Below, piece by piece: positions 1 through 5,079 of a stretch of DNA of 7,655 nucleotides. The stretch is from an uncultured Lachnospiraceae bacterium (GTDB lineage: Bacteria; Bacillota; Clostridia; Lachnospirales; Lachnospiraceae), in NCBI GenBank assembly GCA_945827765.1, contig CALZPS010000066.1:1-7655 (forward strand), read 5' to 3'. The position numbers and the translations under genes are program-made. A model generated the notes under the pieces. It worked only from the letters and a program-made list of their open reading frames with translations. It was not told the origin of the DNA and made no database searches. How positions within the stretch are numbered: the first letter of the stretch is position 1; the number at the start of each line of letters is the position of its first letter.

Positions 1-44
1 ATCTAGTACGGTCTCGTGGGCTCGGAGATGTGTATAAGAGACAG
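1..44 (+). other. Nextera i7 adapter sequence (not genomic)
   Basis: Positions 26-44 are the 19-bp Tn5 mosaic end AGATGTGTATAAGAGACAG. Positions 11-25 (GTCTCGTGGGCTCGG) are the Nextera read-2 adapter and 3-10 (CTAGTACG) is the reverse complement of an 8-base i7 index. This is residual library adapter. Reading frames running through it give spurious tails such as SLIHISEPTRPY. Genomic sequence starts at 45. Confidence 0.98.
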
Positions 45-1017
45 CAATAAATGTCCAGTCTGCTCCGTGCCAGAATCCCGTAAGAAACCACACGACCAAT
101 AGATGAAATATCCAACGCTCTTTGGACGCTCTGTTTCCGCCAAGCGGAATATATACATAGTCACGGAACCATGTACCAAGCGATATATGCCATCTTCTCC
201 AGAATTCCGAAATACTCTTGGAGATAAACGGATAATTGAAGTTCTCAGGGAAATGAAATCCAAAGATTCTGCCGAGACCGATTGCCATGTCTGAATATCC
301 CGAGAAATCAAAATAAAGCTGCAGCGAAACTGCAATCGCATATAACCAATAAGCAACTACCGTTGGCTCATCCAGACCATGCATAGTTCGCGCAAGATTT
401 CCCAGCGTATCCGCAATCAGAACTTTTTTGGAAAGGCCGATGACAAAACGGGTGATGCCATAACCGAAATTTTCGAAGGAATGCGTTCTATGGGAAAGCT
501 CTTTCTCCACTGTTGTATATCTGACAATAGGGCCTGCGATCAATTGTGGAAATAATGCCACATAAGTCGCAAGTCGAACCGGACTTTTCTGCACCTTGGC
601 TTCACCACGGTATACATCAATCGTATAGCTTAAGCTCTGAAAGATATAAAAACTGATACCAATCGGAAGTGCCAATCCAAGAAATGCGATTTCTGTCTTA
701 AGAAACGAATTTATATTTCTGATAAAGAAATCCGAGTACTTAAAAAAAGCAAGCACACCTATGCTTGTAATAACACTTGACCCCAAAAACACCTTTGACC
801 AGATTGTGCCGCGAAACTTGTCGATGAAAAGGCCGTGGATATAAGTGGACAAAATCGTTGCAATCATCAGGCTTACATAGACTGGTTCTCCGTAAAAATA
901 GAAAAACAGACTTGCTGCAAGCAGCACCAGATTCTTACATTTGGACGGCACAATAAAATATAACAAAAGCACCACCGGAAAAAAGTAATAAATAAAGCTG
1001 ATTGTTGAAAATAGCAG
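45..1017 (-). CDS. AlgI-like MBOAT family O-acyltransferase, 3' end missing
   Basis: This is a polytopic membrane enzyme of the AlgI/DltB (MBOAT) family. The family moves acetyl or other acyl groups across the membrane, usually onto an exported polysaccharide and with an SGNH/DHHW partner. About 324 residues are present without a frame break; the family is usually 470-520 long, so the C-terminal third lies beyond the contig edge. Visible signatures are GISFYIFQSLSYTIDVYRGE, FPQLIAGPIVRY, LYFDFSGYSDMAIGLGRIFG, a first invariant His in FWRRWHISLG (about residue 277) and the presumed catalytic His in GFWHGA (about residue 317; His322 in Pseudomonas AlgI). The start is unusual. A TAA stop lies just upstream in frame, and the only start-like codon after the AAGGAGGG ribosome site is CTG at 1017, which gives the family-typical opening (M)LFSTISFIYYFFP. 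The first in-frame ATG (867) would delete 50 residues including the first helix. The lipoprotein gene lies 94 nt upstream on the same strand. The family call is certain; the substrate is unknown. Confidence 0.93.
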
Positions 1018-1062
1018 AAGACTCCCTCCTTCTTAGCTGTTTTGTCTCACGGGTATTTCCAT

Positions 1063-1095
1063 AAACAAAACGGGCACCCCGTCCATGAAGCGCCC
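1063..1095 (-). terminator. possible weak hairpin or attenuator between lipoprotein gene and acyltransferase
   Basis: On the minus strand GGGCGC (1095-1090) can pair with GTGCCC (1077-1072), with one G-U pair, followed by GTTTTGTTT. The loop is 12 nt and the T tract is interrupted, so termination would be partial at best. It sits between two same-strand genes and could lower expression of the acyltransferase relative to the lipoprotein. Confidence 0.3.
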
Positions 1096-1111
1096 ATAAT
1101 CAAGCTTTGAA

Positions 1112-1642
1112 TTACCCCTCGTTTGAAGCAGGACACATAAGAAAGAACACCATGTTATTGTATGCTCCTACTACGGTCTGCTCTGCCTCTACACAGATGT
1201 TCCATCTCGGGTCACTGTTTTCGGTAAGTGTAGATATGAACTCTTTCACATCCGCACCGTCTTCCAACTCAAAAACATATCCGATAAATGCGATGGAACT
1301 CATCATCGGTCCAAACGACGCGCCGCTCTTGAAACCGGTTATTTCCGTGCTAAAGCCTGCAAGTAATCCGGGTTCTGCCTCCGCGGAACCAGACATAAAC
1401 TGAATCACCGGATCTTCCGCCAAAGTGTTTGCGATATCGAGTGCGCTTTTTTCCGGGTCTGCTTTCATCGTTGACAAAAAGGAATCCCAAAGAGCACTAC
1501 CCATGGTATCCTCTGTCACCTCCGGAACAATCACAGATTCCTTGTCCTCCGGTGTAGTGTTCTTATCATCGCCCTTCCTGCCACATGCCGCCAAACAGAT
1601 TACCATTGAAACGAAAAGTAGCATTGATAATAGTTTTTTCAT
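1112..1642 (-). CDS. lipoprotein of unknown function
   Basis: A 176-residue secreted lipoprotein. The signal peptide MKKLLSMLLFVSMVICLAAC ends in a lipobox (L17-A18-A19-C20), so Cys20 should be lipidated and the protein held on the outer face of the membrane. A charged, low-complexity linker follows (GRKGDDKNTTPEDKES). Then comes a mixed alpha/beta domain with DPRWNICVEAEQTVVGAYNN and a hydrophobic end, MVFFLMCPASNEG. ATG 1642 is chosen because AAGGAG lies 10 nt upstream and the signal peptide starts there; the upstream in-frame ATG at 1690 would add 16 charged residues before the signal. I do not recognise the domain. The adjacent downstream acyltransferase suggests, but does not prove, a role in cell-surface polymer modification. 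Confidence 0.85.
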   Translation of the reverse strand: MKKLLSMLLFVSMVICLAACGRKGDDKNTTPEDKESVIVPEVTEDTMGSALWDSFLSTMKADPEKSALDIANTLAEDPVIQFMSGSAEAEPGLLAGFSTEITGFKSGASFGPMMSSIAFIGYVFELEDGADVKEFISTLTENSDPRWNICVEAEQTVVGAYNNMVFFLMCPASNEG

Positions 1643-1725
1643 ACCATCTAATCTCCTTCTTTTTTCTGTTCTTACATTCTGCACATACAAGAAAAACGTG
1701 CAAACATGTTTGGCTTACATATATT

Positions 1726-1754
1726 ATTATAATTTACTCTACCCAAAAACGCAA
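1726..1754 (-). promoter_or_regulatory. sigma-A-type promoter for the lipoprotein gene
   Basis: On the minus strand the -35 is TTGCGT (1754-1749), the spacer is 17 nt, and the -10 is a perfect TATAAT (1731-1726). Transcription would start near 1719, leaving a leader of about 77 nt. The -35 matches only three of six positions, so an activator may be needed; a tandem repeat lies just upstream. Confidence 0.5.
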
Positions 1755-1766
1755 TTTGTTTTTTAT

Positions 1767-1788
1767 CCTGTCATCAACCTGTCATCAA
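1767..1788. promoter_or_regulatory. perfect 11-bp tandem repeat, candidate response-regulator site
   Basis: CCTGTCATCAA occurs twice back to back (1767-1777 and 1778-1788). Two direct repeats at an 11-bp period are the hallmark of OmpR/PhoB-family binding sites, and CTGTCAT is the core of the E. coli Pho box half-site. The repeat lies 12 bp upstream of the -35 of the minus-strand lipoprotein promoter. On the plus strand it lies upstream of pduB, but is now separated from it by the inserted element. Which promoter it serves is unknown. Confidence 0.5.
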
Positions 1789-1793
1789 TTTGC

Positions 1794-1804
1794 AATCCGC
1801 ACAT
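1794..1804. repeat. left direct repeat flanking the structured element (target-site duplication)
   Basis: AATCCGCACAT here is repeated exactly at 1997-2007, on the other side of the element. The last two A's of the element's right arm overlap the repeat, so the true duplication is 9-11 bp. Confidence 0.8.
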
Positions 1805-1998
1805 GTTACTGTTCACACATATCTGAAATATGGAAATAGATTTGTCAAGCTTGCTTGTAAAAAGCGATTTCCATATTTCAGATGTTGTGGAACAACGTAA
1901 CTTCCACCCACATAAGTAATCTTAGCTACGAAGTAGCGGGAAAGCCGGTGAAACCGGCGGGATTACGCATGTAGGTGGAAGTTATGTGTGAACAGTAA
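1805..1998. mobile_element. MITE-like structured insertion element with multi-arm fold
   Basis: A 194-bp non-coding insertion. Its ends are a perfect 15-bp inverted repeat, TTACTGTTCACACAT (1806-1820) and ATGTGTGAACAGTAA (1984-1998). Inside, almost every base falls in a stem. Arm A is ATCTGAAATATGGAAAT (1821-1837) with ATTTCCATATTTCAGAT (1867-1883), 17 bp perfect. Arm B is GTTGT-GGA-ACAAC (1884-1896). Arm C is AACTTCCACC (1899-1908) with GGTGGAAGTT (1974-1983), continued by ACAT/ATGT and GTAATC/GATTAC, and topped by two hairpins, GCTAC-GAA-GTAGC (1925-1937) and GCCGGT-GAA-ACCGGC (1944-1958). The arms abut with 0-2 unpaired bases, so the whole forms a four-way junction with a second three-way junction. 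There is no transposase, so movement would need help in trans. No family name is recognised. Confidence 0.85.
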
Positions 1999-2007
1999 TC
2001 CGCACAT
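1997..2007. repeat. right direct repeat flanking the structured element
   Basis: Exact copy of AATCCGCACAT at 1794-1804. Removing one copy plus the element rejoins the tandem-repeat region to the pduB promoter region. Confidence 0.8.
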
Positions 2008-2035
2008 TTTTTCTTATTTCACTGAAAATTGAAAC

Positions 2036-2064
2036 TGTACAAACGCAAACCAATTCGGTATAAT
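2036..2064 (+). promoter_or_regulatory. sigma-A-type promoter for pduB
   Basis: The -35 is TGTACA (2036-2041, four of six matches), the spacer is 17 nt, and the -10 is a perfect TATAAT (2059-2064). The inferred start is near 2071, giving a leader of about 37 nt that contains the AAAGGA ribosome site at 2094-2099. The inserted element ends 37 bp upstream of the -35, so the core promoter is intact. Confidence 0.6.
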
Positions 2065-2067
2065 TGG
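2050..2067. promoter_or_regulatory. 18-bp dyad over the pduB -10, candidate operator
   Basis: CCAATTCGGTATAATTGG has perfect 6-bp arms (CCAATT 2050-2055, AATTGG 2062-2067) around a 6-bp centre, and the -10 hexamer lies inside it. That geometry suits a dimeric helix-turn-helix repressor blocking polymerase. The regulator is unknown. The arms are AT-rich, so chance occurrence is possible. Confidence 0.4.
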
Positions 2068-2107
2068 ATTAATCATCAGAACTTCTTGACATGAAAGGAT
2101 TTTTACT

Positions 2108-2833
2108 ATGATAAATGTACATGATATCGAATCCATATCCATGGACTGCTCCATGACTGAATTTGTGGGAACGACGGTTCTTGATACGATTGGTCTGGTC
2201 ATTCCCGGAATTACTCCGTCTCTTTTAGAGCAGATGCATTTACCACACTCCTGCCGCAGTATAGGTCTCTTGAGTTCCCGCACCGGAGCTGCCGGACAGA
2301 TTAACGCAGTTGATGAGGCAGTAAAATCCACAAACACACAAGTTCTTTCTATCGAGCTGCCCCGCGATACCAAGGGCTGGGGCGGGCATGGTAATTTCAT
2401 CATCATCGGCGGGGACAATGTGTCCGATGTCCGAAAAGCCGTAGAGATTGCTCTGGAATACACAAAAAAATATGCCGGTGAGCTTTACATCAGCGATGCC
2501 GGTCATCTCGAATTTACTTACTCGGCAAATGCAGCTCAGGCGCTGCACATGGCGTTTGATGCCCCCGTCGGAAAACCTTTCGGATTTTTCTGCGGCTCCC
2601 CGGCTGCAATTGGTCTTGTTATGGCAGACCTCGCGGTAAAATCCTCCCCTGTGGACATTATCAAATATATGACACCAAACCGCGGGACCAGCCATTCCAA
2701 CGAAGTGATTGTGGCAGTGACCGGCGATGCCAGTGCAGTAAAAAATGCTGTGCTGACTGCGCGGGATATCGGATTGCAATTGCTCGTATCCATGGGCAGC
2801 TATCCCAAGACACCTTCCATTCCATATTTATAA
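2108..2833 (+). CDS. pduB: PduB-like trimeric (BMC-T) microcompartment shell protein
   Basis: This 241-residue protein is a tandem-BMC shell protein. Three copies form a pseudohexameric tile in the facets of a bacterial microcompartment, the protein shell that encloses aldehyde-producing catabolism such as 1,2-propanediol or ethanolamine use. BMC domain 1 spans about residues 15-120 (SMTEFVGTTVLDTIGLVI, AVDEAVKSTNTQVLSIELPR, DTKGWGGHG) and domain 2 about 125-232 (MADLAVKSSPVDII, TPNRGTSHSNEV, GDASAVKNAVLTARDIG). The match is to PduB, not EutL or PduT. Only about 15 residues precede SMTEFVGT, so it corresponds to the short PduB' form and lacks the roughly 37-residue N-terminal extension of Salmonella PduB. 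An in-frame TGA at 2087-2089 rules out a longer start. It has its own promoter and stands alone, with no other shell or enzyme gene adjacent. An AT palindrome (2824-2837) spans the stop codon. Confidence 0.93.
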   Translation: MINVHDIESISMDCSMTEFVGTTVLDTIGLVIPGITPSLLEQMHLPHSCRSIGLLSSRTGAAGQINAVDEAVKSTNTQVLSIELPRDTKGWGGHGNFIIIGGDNVSDVRKAVEIALEYTKKYAGELYISDAGHLEFTYSANAAQALHMAFDAPVGKPFGFFCGSPAAIGLVMADLAVKSSPVDIIKYMTPNRGTSHSNEVIVAVTGDASAVKNAVLTARDIGLQLLVSMGSYPKTPSIPYL

Positions 2834-2839
2834 ATATTT

Positions 2840-2880
2840 CACCGGTGTTCTCTGTGACATCCACAGCAGCCCTCCCGGTG
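2840..2880. terminator. nested hairpin between convergent pduB and spoVT
   Basis: The outer stem is CACCGG (2840-2845) with CCGGTG (2875-2880). The inner stem is CTGTG (2852-2856) with CACAG (2862-2866) and a 5-nt loop. It lies 7 nt after the pduB stop. Neither side has a proper T tract, so a rho-independent terminator is not demonstrated; it may simply protect or separate convergent transcripts. Confidence 0.3.
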
Positions 2881-2891
2881 CAGGCATTCCG

Positions 2892-2955
2892 TTTTGGGAA
2901 AACATGTAGGAAATGAGTAGACCTGCTCGCTATTGTTCCATCTGTTTTCCCAAAA
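2892..2955. repeat. 13-bp perfect inverted repeat across the spoVT 3' end
   Basis: TTTTGGGAAAACA (2892-2904) is the exact reverse complement of TGTTTTCCCAAAA (2943-2955), with a 38-nt spacer. The right arm is inside the last codons of spoVT and the left arm is past its stop. Each arm is also nearly self-complementary. It may fold the 3' end of both converging messages. Confidence 0.5.
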
Positions 2956-3475
2956 ACACTGCCGCACTCATCGCAACTTTCTGCTCCAGCTCCCCAAATT
3001 TTCTTTTTTCTTCTCTGTTTAGCAGTACCACTCCCCCAATCACATCGCCTTCACTGATAATCGGACAGATTGCCTCTTCTCTGTAATCCGTCACGCCTTC
3101 CGCAATATTGATAAACGCCTTGCTGTCTGCCCCTGCGAGCACCTGTTCCCGCTGATTTAAAATTTCTTCCAGTTCTCTGCTGATATACTTTTCATGCAGC
3201 TCTTTTTTACCCGTTCCGGCAGCCGCTACCACCTGGTCATCATCTGTGATACACACCGTACAATTCATTGTCTGTGCCAGACTTTCAGCATACTGCTTTG
3301 CCAGTGCTCCCAACTCGCCAATCGGTGAATATTTTTTTAAAATCACTTCGCCTTCCCGGTCTGTGAAGATTTCCAGAGGGTCTCCTTCCCGGATTCGCAG
3401 TGTCCTTCTGATTTCTTTGGGGATCACGACACGTCCAAGGTCATCTATTCTCCTTACGATACCCGTAGCTTTCAT
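2930..3475 (-). CDS. spoVT: stage V sporulation protein T (AbrB-family regulator)
   Basis: A 181-residue DNA-binding regulator of late forespore gene expression. Residues 1-50 are the AbrB-type swapped-hairpin DNA-binding domain, and MKATGIVRRIDDLGRVVIPK is identical in B. subtilis SpoVT as I recall it. Residues 55-181 form the GAF-like effector domain (PIISEGDVIGGVVLLNRE, then a C-terminal helix ending FLGKQMEQ). The length fits the family (178 in B. subtilis). ATG 3475 is preferred over the in-frame ATG at 3490 because GGAGGA lies 7 nt upstream and the MKATG start is conserved. A membrane-protein gene lies upstream on the same strand, and a forespore-like promoter lies in the 164-nt gap. 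The DNA-binding half is far more conserved than the effector half. Confidence 0.97.
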   Translation of the reverse strand: MKATGIVRRIDDLGRVVIPKEIRRTLRIREGDPLEIFTDREGEVILKKYSPIGELGALAKQYAESLAQTMNCTVCITDDDQVVAAAGTGKKELHEKYISRELEEILNQREQVLAGADSKAFINIAEGVTDYREEAICPIISEGDVIGGVVLLNREEKRKFGELEQKVAMSAAVFLGKQMEQ

Positions 3476-3528
3476 AAAAAAATCCTCCATTTACTGTACC
3501 TTTTGACTGAACTTTCCGTTTCTGGAAA

Positions 3529-3557
3529 TAGTATCTGTAAATGAAGGGATTTTATGC
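3529..3557 (-). promoter_or_regulatory. candidate forespore (sigma-G/sigma-F-like) promoter for spoVT
   Basis: On the minus strand GCATA (3557-3553) fits the -35 consensus GHATR. After a 17-nt spacer, GATACTA (3535-3529) fits six of seven positions of the sigma-G -10 CATWMTA. The start would be near 3522, giving a 46-nt leader. Known biology agrees: B. subtilis spoVT is transcribed by sigma-G. The call rests on consensus only. Confidence 0.5.
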
Positions 3558-3639
3558 ACTTACTAAATCATCCTTTCGAGATCCGGACAGGTTGCTTTCC
3601 ACTGGCACGCCGGTAAAAAGTAACGTATCCGTTTCTTTC

Positions 3640-4035
3640 CTACAAGAAGATAGAAAACATCCCGCCCAGCATTCCACCGCCTGCACAGAGCAGAAATGTA
3701 GCCAAAGTGTTCTCTCCGGCATTTTGCAGCGAATGATAAAAAGCCAGAGATATGAGCAGCAGCAACGCAAAATAGAGAATCCCCGTCGCCAGTCCCCAGA
3801 GGAACTTCCTGCTTTTGGCACATTTTCCACTGACAAATCCGCCCAGCAGATTTGCCAGAACATAAATCACAATAATCCCTATCGATATTTTTCCTTCGTC
3901 CAAATTGAACTGATACATCAAAAACGCCAGCAGCACAAGCAATGCACCGGTCACCACATAAGCGCACAATAGTGCTTTCAATACACTTGCTATTTTTGTA
4001 TGTATATTCTGCTCCTGATTTGTCACCTTCTCCAT
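3640..4035 (-). CDS. TIGR04086-type four-helix membrane protein
   Basis: A 131-residue integral membrane protein with four predicted helices at about 20-41, 50-70, 78-99 and 112-131. Small-residue motifs (ANLLGGFVSGK after helix 2, CAGGGMLGGMF in helix 4) match the TIGR04086/YrzE-type family of clostridia and bacilli, whose function is unknown. The N-terminus (MEKVTNQEQN) is polar and there is no signal peptide. ATG 4035 is chosen, with AGGGGG about 9 nt upstream. The in-frame ATG at 4110 would add 25 residues unlike the family, with a poor ribosome site. It lies 164 nt upstream of spoVT, which has its own candidate promoter, so cotranscription is optional. Confidence 0.82.
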   Translation of the reverse strand: MEKVTNQEQNIHTKIASVLKALLCAYVVTGALLVLLAFLMYQFNLDEGKISIGIIVIYVLANLLGGFVSGKCAKSRKFLWGLATGILYFALLLLISLAFYHSLQNAGENTLATFLLCAGGGMLGGMFSIFL

Positions 4036-4111
4036 GTGGTTTTCCCCCTGATTGCAAATAATTTCGTCGATTTTGAGAGTGCAAGGCACGAAAAAACGTC
4101 TGCAGCTCATT

Positions 4112-4155
4112 TGTTACATTCCGCCCCTCATGCCAGCGTTGAGTGAAATGTAACA
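4112..4155. repeat. 9-bp inverted repeat in the divergent promoter region
   Basis: TGTTACATT (4112-4120) and AATGTAACA (4147-4155) are perfect complements 26 nt apart, and CTCA/TGAG (4127-4130, 4140-4143) can pair within the loop. The repeat lies between the minus-strand membrane-protein gene and the pduL promoter. A TATAAT on the minus strand at 4180-4175, with no convincing -35, would place it in that gene's leader. It could be a leader hairpin or two operator half-sites. Confidence 0.45.
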
Positions 4156-4192
4156 GGTATTTGCCGCATAACAAATTATATGTGCATGCCAC

Positions 4193-4221
4193 TTGAAAAA
4201 TACGTTTTATTCTGCTAAAAT
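4193..4221 (+). promoter_or_regulatory. sigma-A promoter for pduL
   Basis: The -35 is TTGAAA (4193-4198, five of six), the spacer is exactly 17 nt, and the -10 is TAAAAT (4216-4221) with a TG two bases upstream (extended -10). Transcription would start near 4228, leaving a leader of about 79 nt in which GGCAACG and CGTGCC (about 4252-4272) can form a small bulged stem ahead of the ribosome site. An in-frame TTG at 4193 is this -35, not a start codon. Confidence 0.7.
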
Positions 4222-4306
4222 GGATGAAAATTGTGATTTGGTCAATTCCGGGGCAACGCGATACAACGTGCCAAATCAAAACGAACATAAGACGAGGTAC
4301 TTTTCT

Positions 4307-4948
4307 ATGAGCCTGACAATCCCTATTGAAACTTCAGCCAGACATATTCATCTGTCGGAAGAGGATTTTAAAACATTATTTGGTCCTGACAGCAAACTGA
4401 CATATGTCAAAGAATTGAGCCAGCCGGGACAATATGCCTGTCAGGAGCGGGTAGCTGTCGTCGGCCCCAAGGGACAGTTTGACAAAGTTGTGATACTTGG
4501 GCCGTTCCGTTCCAAAACACAGGTGGAGATTTCCGTGACAGATGCACGCAAGCTCGGCATTTCGAGTGTTATCCGCCAGTCCGGTGACATCACCGGCACG
4601 CCAGGCTGCACCCTGATAGGTCCTTGTGGAAGCGTGGAACTGACAGAAGGTGTCATCGTAGCCAAACGTCACATTCACATGACTCCACTCGACGCCATCC
4701 GTGCTCATGTCAGGGACAATGACATTGTATTTGTCATTACCACCAGCTACGAACGTTCTCTGATTTTTTCTGATGTGGTTGTCCGTGTCAGTCCTTCATT
4801 TAAACTGGCAATGCACGTAGATACCGATGAGGCAAATGCTTTTGCAAATGATGACCATCCAACAGGTGTGATTCTCAAACTGTTTGACGGACACACCTAC
4901 AACCTACAGGCATGGGCCGAGGAATTACAGGCCGGAATTTATCGCTAA
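4307..4948 (+). CDS. pduL: phosphate propanoyltransferase PduL
   Basis: A 213-residue phosphotransacylase that interconverts acyl-CoA plus phosphate with acyl phosphate plus CoA. It recycles CoA in microcompartments and lets acyl phosphate feed ATP synthesis. It has two related beta-barrel halves. Zinc ligands are visible at the spacing of the solved Rhodopseudomonas PduL: H13, H15 (SARHIHLS) and E74 (TQVEIS) for one zinc; H122, H124 (AKRHIHMT) and H170 (MHVD) for the other; R68 (GPFRS) is the phosphate-binding Arg. ATG 4307 has GAGG 9 nt upstream. The protein begins at the catalytic fold (MSLTIPIETSARHIH), so the N-terminal encapsulation peptide of microcompartment PduLs is absent. It is likely cytosolic or non-encapsulated, although pduB lies about 1.5 kb upstream. 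yqeY follows after 131 nt without an obvious terminator. Confidence 0.95.
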   Translation: MSLTIPIETSARHIHLSEEDFKTLFGPDSKLTYVKELSQPGQYACQERVAVVGPKGQFDKVVILGPFRSKTQVEISVTDARKLGISSVIRQSGDITGTPGCTLIGPCGSVELTEGVIVAKRHIHMTPLDAIRAHVRDNDIVFVITTSYERSLIFSDVVVRVSPSFKLAMHVDTDEANAFANDDHPTGVILKLFDGHTYNLQAWAEELQAGIYR

Positions 4949-5079
4949 TATTTGCTTGTTATGCTTTCAGGAACAAAAGGACATAATTCAAGATTTGCTT
5001 GTACGTATTATCATGTCTCAAGATTCCGCAAAGTATGAACAGGCAGCTATTTTTCCACAAAAACAGGAGGTAACATATT

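Noticed and set aside
3..356. 117-residue minus-strand reading frame at the left edge
   Set aside because: It is out of frame with the clear MBOAT gene covering the same bases, and its last residues are translated adapter.
1767..1788. Tandem repeat as a CRISPR fragment
   Set aside because: There are only two 11-bp units with no spacer.
1425..1839. Plus-strand reading frames opposite the lipoprotein and its promoter
   Set aside because: They are antisense to a gene with signal peptide, ribosome site and promoter, and they show no domain or ribosome site of their own.
2014..2864. Minus-strand frames opposite pduB
   Set aside because: They are shadows of the pduB coding sequence, with no start signals and no recognisable motifs.
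3590..3620. ACTGGC-AC-GCCGGT stem as terminator after the TIGR04086-type gene
   Set aside because: The loop is only 2 nt and no T tract follows on the minus strand.
3563..4288. 241-residue minus-strand frame overlapping the membrane-protein gene and running into the divergent promoter region
   Set aside because: Its composition is unlike a protein and it is out of frame with the four-helix family match.
4950..5035. Short direct repeats (ATTTGCTTGT at 4950 and 4993; TCAAGATT near 4988 and 5026) between pduL and yqeY
   Set aside because: They are short, AT-rich and without regular phasing; not CRISPR-like and no promoter fits them.
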